From contig PGZT01000001.1 of assembly GCA_002841455.1 (NCBI GenBank), positions 79,919-137,921 on the forward strand: a stretch of DNA of 58,003 nt, in the 5' to 3' direction. The position numbers and the translations under genes were made by a program. The notes beneath the pieces were generated by a model, which did no database searches, was not told the DNA's origin, and saw only the letters and a program-made list of their open reading frames with translations. This DNA is from Firmicutes bacterium HGW-Firmicutes-21 (lineage in GTDB: Bacteria; Bacillota; Clostridia; Oscillospirales; CAG-382). Shown piece after piece: positions 54,170 through 58,003 of this stretch (position 1 is the stretch's first letter; every line of letters begins with the position of its first letter).

Positions 54170-54197
54170 ATAATACCATTTTTTTGTAAAAAGTCAA
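54170..54197 (-). promoter_or_regulatory. Promoter of murA
   Basis: On the minus strand TTGACT (54192-54197), a 16-bp spacer and TATTAT (54170-54175). Confidence 0.65.
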
Positions 54198-54269
54198 GCA
54201 AGATTTCTTTATAAAAGACCTCCGAAAGCATATAATAACAACATTACATTATATGTTCATTTTTAACTA

Positions 54270-54298
54270 TTGACAAAAGTACATAATAACGGCATAAT
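54270..54298 (+). promoter_or_regulatory. Promoter of rnj
   Basis: TTGACA (54270-54275), a 17-bp spacer and CATAAT (54293-54298). Confidence 0.7.
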
Positions 54299-54325
54299 AT
54301 AATTAAGAAAAGAAAGGAAATATTT

Positions 54326-55993
54326 ATGACAAAAAACTCAAAAGTAAAAATTATTCCGCTCGGAGGCGTTGACGGAATAGGCATGAACATCACCGTCTTC
54401 GAATACGAGAACGATATAATAGTCGTTGACTGCGGCATCTCCTTCCCCGAGAACGATATGCTGGGAGTCGACCTTGTTATTCCGGATACGACCTATCTTC
54501 AGAAGAACGCCGACAAGGTTCGTGCGGTTATACTGACACACGGACATGAGGACCACATAGGTGCGGTACCCTATTTTTTAAAGCAATTAAATACCAAAAT
54601 ATACGGTACAAGGCTTACATTAGGGATTCTGGAGAGCAAGCTGACCGAGCACGGTCTGACCAAAACGGCAACCTTGGTTGAGGTTAAGGCGGGTGACAAG
54701 TCCACCATCGGACAATTCTCGATAGAATACATCAATGTAAATCATTCCATGCCGGATGCCGTGGCGTTGTGTATAACGACCCCGGTCGGAAAAATATTAT
54801 ATACCGGTGATTTTAAAATAGATTTCACCCCCATTGGCGACAAGCCCATCGACCTTGGCAGAATAGCCGATTTGGGCAATAAAGGAATTAAGCTGTTAAT
54901 GTGCGATTCCACAAACTCCGAGCGTCCCGGATACACCCCGAGCGAGAGAACAATTGCAGCCTCCTTTGACAGAATATTCTATAATCTCGAAAAGCGTGTC
55001 GTTATTGCGACATTTTCCTCCAATGTTCACAGAGTTCAGCAAATTATTAACGCTTCGATAAAATATAACCGCAAGGTCGCCATAACCGGCAGAAGCATGC
55101 TGAATGTTGTCAAAGCGGCAAACAGGCTTGGGTATATAGACATCCCCGAGGGGCTTATTATCGATGTATCCGATATGAAAAGGTACAGTCCTAACCAGAT
55201 AACATTGGTAACCACGGGCAGTCAGGGCGAGCCTATGAGCGGTCTTTACAGAATGGCGTTCGGAGAGCATCCGACAATCAGCCTCGGTGCAAGCGATTTG
55301 GTTATACTGTCCGCTTCCGCAATTCCGGGCAACGAAAAGCTGATAACAAAAATCATAAACGAGCTTTGCAAAAGAGGCGTTGAGGTTATGAACGACAGCA
55401 ATGAGGTTCATGTAACCGGTCACGCCTGCCGTGAGGAGCTTAAAATAATGCACTCACTGGTCAAAGCGGAGTTTTTTATACCGATACACGGCGAATACAA
55501 GCATCTTACAAGGCACGCCCTGCTCGCAAAGGAGCTGGGTATGGAGGGCAGAAATATATTCCTGCCGGAAGCCGGCAAGGTTTTTGAGCTGTCAAAGCGC
55601 GGGATAAGGATAAACGGGAGCGTTGAGGCGGGTCAGATTATGGTTGACGGCTACGGTGTTGGAGATGTCGGCAGCGTTGTTCTGCGGGACAGAAAGCATC
55701 TGTCCGAGGATGGAATTATCATTGTTGTGGCAAGCATCGATACCGAGAACAAGGAGCTTCTGAGCAAACCCGAGATAGTTTCAAGGGGATTTGTATATGT
55801 CAAGGAGAGCGAGGCTCTTCTGGACGAGCTTGAGAACACGGCGGCGAACATTATCGGTAAATATCTTAATAAGGGCGTAACAGATATAGGAACTCTCAAA
55901 AACAAAATGAGGGACGAACTGTCGGCGGTCATATATTCCAAAATAAAACGCAAGCCCATGATTCTTCCGATATTCTCCCGTATCGTTTTGTAA
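54326..55993 (+). CDS. rnj: Ribonuclease J
   Basis: A 555-residue metallo-beta-lactamase/beta-CASP ribonuclease with endo- and 5'-3' exonuclease activity, central to mRNA decay in Bacillota. The metal site HGHEDHIG lies at residues 72-79, with further ligands at NVNHSMPD and TGDFKID. The beta-CASP region has ATFSSNVHRVQQIIN, TTGSQGEPMSGL and HVTGHACREELK. The C-terminal domain follows from about 450. Its stop codon shares one base with the next start. The ribosome binding site GAAAGGAAA lies about 6 bases from the ATG. Confidence 0.96.
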   Translation: MTKNSKVKIIPLGGVDGIGMNITVFEYENDIIVVDCGISFPENDMLGVDLVIPDTTYLQKNADKVRAVILTHGHEDHIGAVPYFLKQLNTKIYGTRLTLGILESKLTEHGLTKTATLVEVKAGDKSTIGQFSIEYINVNHSMPDAVALCITTPVGKILYTGDFKIDFTPIGDKPIDLGRIADLGNKGIKLLMCDSTNSERPGYTPSERTIAASFDRIFYNLEKRVVIATFSSNVHRVQQIINASIKYNRKVAITGRSMLNVVKAANRLGYIDIPEGLIIDVSDMKRYSPNQITLVTTGSQGEPMSGLYRMAFGEHPTISLGASDLVILSASAIPGNEKLITKIINELCKRGVEVMNDSNEVHVTGHACREELKIMHSLVKAEFFIPIHGEYKHLTRHALLAKELGMEGRNIFLPEAGKVFELSKRGIRINGSVEAGQIMVDGYGVGDVGSVVLRDRKHLSEDGIIIVVASIDTENKELLSKPEIVSRGFVYVKESEALLDELENTAANIIGKYLNKGVTDIGTLKNKMRDELSAVIYSKIKRKPMILPIFSRIVL

Positions 55994-56697
55994 TGAAGAC
56001 CGTGCTTGTAACCGGAGGCTCACGAGGCATCGGCAAGGCGATCTGCGAGTCGTTTTCCGCCGCAGGCTATTTTGTCGTCATAAATTATAATAAAAGCGAG
56101 AAAGAGGCGGTGGCGCTCTGCAAGTCCCTAAAGAACGCCGTCGCCTATAAAGCCGATGTGTCAAAAAAGGACGAGGTCGCCGCCATGCTGACAGCGTTTC
56201 CGGATATTGATGTGCTGGTCAATAACGCAGGAGTGTCGCTCTTCGGAGTTTTCCACGGAGCGAACGACGAGGATATAAGACGGCTCTACGAGGTTAATCT
56301 GTTTGGTACGCTGAACATTTCGAGAGCGGTATTGCCCTCAATGATAAGGAAAAAAAGCGGCGTAATAATAAACATTTCGTCTGTTTGGGGCGAGTGCGGA
56401 GCTTCCTGCGAGGTTGATTACTCCGCATCTAAAGCGGCGATAATCGGCTTCACCAGAGCTCTTGCCAAGGAAGCGGGACCTAGCGGAATAAGAGTAAACT
56501 GCGTTTGCCCGGGGGTAATAAACACCGATATGAACGCACGGCTGTCCATTGAAGAGACCGAGTCGCTGGTGGAAAATATCCCTTTGGAACGCTTGGGAAC
56601 TCCGCAGGATGTCGCAAACTCCGTATTGTTTTTGGCGGGTGACAGAGCTGAATATATTACCGGAGCGGTGCTTTCGGTTAACGGCGGTTTTTATTAA
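55993..56697 (+). CDS. Short-chain dehydrogenase/reductase (FabG-like)
   Basis: A 234-residue SDR with the NAD(P)-binding TGGSRGIGKAI (residues 7-17), NNAGVS, and the catalytic Ser-Tyr-Lys set (INISSVW then VDYSASKAA). It closely resembles 3-oxoacyl-ACP reductases, but without other fatty-acid genes nearby the substrate is open. Its ATG overlaps the rnj stop codon by one base, indicating translational coupling; a similar SDR neighbourhood near RNase J or FtsK is known in Bacillota. Confidence 0.9.
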   Translation: MKTVLVTGGSRGIGKAICESFSAAGYFVVINYNKSEKEAVALCKSLKNAVAYKADVSKKDEVAAMLTAFPDIDVLVNNAGVSLFGVFHGANDEDIRRLYEVNLFGTLNISRAVLPSMIRKKSGVIINISSVWGECGASCEVDYSASKAAIIGFTRALAKEAGPSGIRVNCVCPGVINTDMNARLSIEETESLVENIPLERLGTPQDVANSVLFLAGDRAEYITGAVLSVNGGFY

Positions 56698-56757
56698 CCG
56701 TTCTGTTCCGAGAGCTTTTTTCTGTAATTTTTTGTGTAAAGCTGGAGAGATGTTTTT

Positions 56758-57759
56758 ATGCCAAGATCAAAAAACCAAAAGCTTAAGATTCTATACATAT
56801 TGGAAGCCCTAAAAAAGACCGACGAGAACAACATAATCACCGTCAACGCTCTTATCGAGCTGCTCGCATCCAACGGTATCATCGCAGAGAGAAAAAGTGT
56901 TTATGCCGACCTTGAAGCGCTTGAGCTGTTCGGATACGATATAATCCGCACCAAGGGTAAAAACTGCGGTGTGTTTTTAGGTCAGCGGGAGTTTGAGCTG
57001 CCCGAGCTGAAGCTGCTTGTGGATGCAGTGCAGTCAAGCAAATTTATTACAGAGCAAAAGAGCGCAAGGCTGATCGAAAAGCTTGCCGCTCTTGCGGGAG
57101 GCGGTAATCAAACCGCAATTTTAAAGCGTCAGGTGGTTATTCACGGCAGAATAAAAACACAAAACGAGAGTATTTTTAACAGCATAGACCGTATACATAC
57201 AGCAATCTCAGAGAATAGGATGATTAGCTTCTCCTACTACACCTATAAAGTCGAGAACGGTAAAATAAAAAAAATACCCCGTCAAGACGGCAAAAAGTAC
57301 ATTGTAAGCCCTTGGTCGCTGACCTGGGACGACGAGTTTTATTATCTGCTCGCACACGACGAAAAAGCTAATATGATAAAGCATTTTCGGGTTGACAAAA
57401 TGGCAGACATCTGTCCTACCCGCCGAGAACGCAGGGGGAAGCTCCTGTTTGGTGTTTCGGGTATATCCGGCTACACCAAAAGCACCTTTTCAATGTTCGG
57501 AGGAGAGGATGAGAGCGTCCGTATCTCCTGCGATAATGATCTGATAAGCGTTATAATCGACAGATACGGGAGCGATATTACCATACTTAAGGAGAGCGAC
57601 GACCGTTTTGTGGTTACCGCAAAAGTAAAGGTGAGCCCGCAGTTTCTGGCATGGGTGTTCTCGTTCGGAAAAGGCATGGAAATTGTTTATCCCGATAATG
57701 TAGTTATGAGGATGAAACAGCTGCTGGAGGAGTCAAGCAAGCTATATTCTGACAAATAA
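56758..57759 (+). CDS. WYL-domain transcriptional regulator
   Basis: A 333-residue regulator with an N-terminal winged helix-turn-helix (about 8-75; ILEALKKTDENN, RKSVYADLEALELFG) and a WYL domain (about 140-230). In the WYL domain the signature W-Y-L is WDDEFYYLLAHDEK, and HFRVDKMADI follows. A C-terminal WCX-like extension runs to about 325. WYL domains bind nucleic acids or nucleotides and control defence, stress or metabolic genes. It is a single gene with GGAGAG 9 bases before the ATG; its regulon is unknown. Confidence 0.88.
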   Translation: MPRSKNQKLKILYILEALKKTDENNIITVNALIELLASNGIIAERKSVYADLEALELFGYDIIRTKGKNCGVFLGQREFELPELKLLVDAVQSSKFITEQKSARLIEKLAALAGGGNQTAILKRQVVIHGRIKTQNESIFNSIDRIHTAISENRMISFSYYTYKVENGKIKKIPRQDGKKYIVSPWSLTWDDEFYYLLAHDEKANMIKHFRVDKMADICPTRRERRGKLLFGVSGISGYTKSTFSMFGGEDESVRISCDNDLISVIIDRYGSDITILKESDDRFVVTAKVKVSPQFLAWVFSFGKGMEIVYPDNVVMRMKQLLEESSKLYSDK

Positions 57760-58003
57760 AACGACTTGGATAATAATACCGACTCTTTTCGTCATTATAC
57801 TGTTTAATTATACAAATAAAGATAGTCAAAAAAAGTGATTTTTGCCCGAAAAGCTCATTTTTTGTAGTATTTTTACAAATAACAACGCTTATTTTCGTGC
57901 AAACAGCATATAATACCTCCGACAAAAGGCTCTATGTCAATAGTTGGGGTAAAGAAAACCTAAAATAAATCTACATGATCCGGAGTGGTGTTAAACTGCT
58001 CCG
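57760..58003. other. Terminal intergenic stretch
   Basis: An A/T-rich region without a credible gene. Near the window end CGGAG and CTCCG (57980-58003) can pair around a loop and may be the start of a terminator or leader cut by the boundary. Confidence 0.4.

Overview
The window looks like a chromosomal segment of an anaerobic, spore-forming Bacillota, most likely class Clostridia (Oscillospiraceae-like). The evidence is a GerA-type spore germination protein, type III glutamine synthetase, AsnA, a split glutamate synthase, RNase J, TmcAL, an ANTAR regulator, many lipoboxes with single-membrane secretion signals, AGGAGG-type ribosome binding sites and frequent TTG start codons. Base composition is moderate. 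I saw no phage, IS element, CRISPR array, tRNA or rRNA. The order and genus are inference.

Layout. 0-6 kb: a catalytically degenerate LytM/M23 protein, a reduced GerA locus, a DUF3298-like protein and a Gfo/Idh/MocA oxidoreductase. 6-12.6 kb: a cell-surface protein with InlB-type repeats, prolyl-tRNA synthetase, a permuted NlpC/P60-like protein and an RNB-fold protein that has lost most catalytic residues. 12.6-20 kb: two parS-like 16-mers, an orphan sugar-type binding lipoprotein, pgk-tpiA, tmcAL-dagK-zinc ribbon, and ackA.

20-35 kb is a nitrogen island. glnN and asnA run leftward. A five-gene split glutamate synthase operon, glnA, an ANTAR regulator, guaA, pyrG and nadE run rightward. The asnA-glnN and glutamate synthase transcripts start from back-to-back perfect TTGACA-17-TATAAT promoters. 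Each begins with a short hairpin carrying a six-base AAAGGY loop whose 3' part is also the 5' arm of an intrinsic terminator. That is the layout expected for ANTAR antitermination, and the only ANTAR gene in the window closes the same cluster. I regard this as the most interesting system here: a local nitrogen regulon controlled by termination/antitermination. Two three-way-junction RNA-like structures lie in the same island.

35-43.3 kb: an InlB-repeat lipoprotein followed by a complete oligopeptide/dipeptide ABC transporter operon (binding protein, two permeases, two ATPases) and a small membrane protein. 43.3-49.5 kb: flavodoxin, Cu/Zn superoxide dismutase, a roughly 1030-residue lipoprotein with three discoidin-like modules and a DUF4855 region, and an ECF sigma factor overlapping its probable anti-sigma gene. 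49.5-58 kb: an MFS transporter behind a long hairpin-rich leader, a GT-C glycosyltransferase, murA behind another hairpin-rich leader, rnj overlapping an SDR reductase, and a WYL-domain regulator.

Functionally the window combines central carbon steps (pgk, tpiA, ackA), ammonia assimilation plus amide-transfer reactions (GS, GOGAT, AsnA, GuaA, PyrG, NadE), peptide uptake and cell-envelope functions. Promoters, terminators and RNA folds were identified by eye. No folding, alignment or database search was run.
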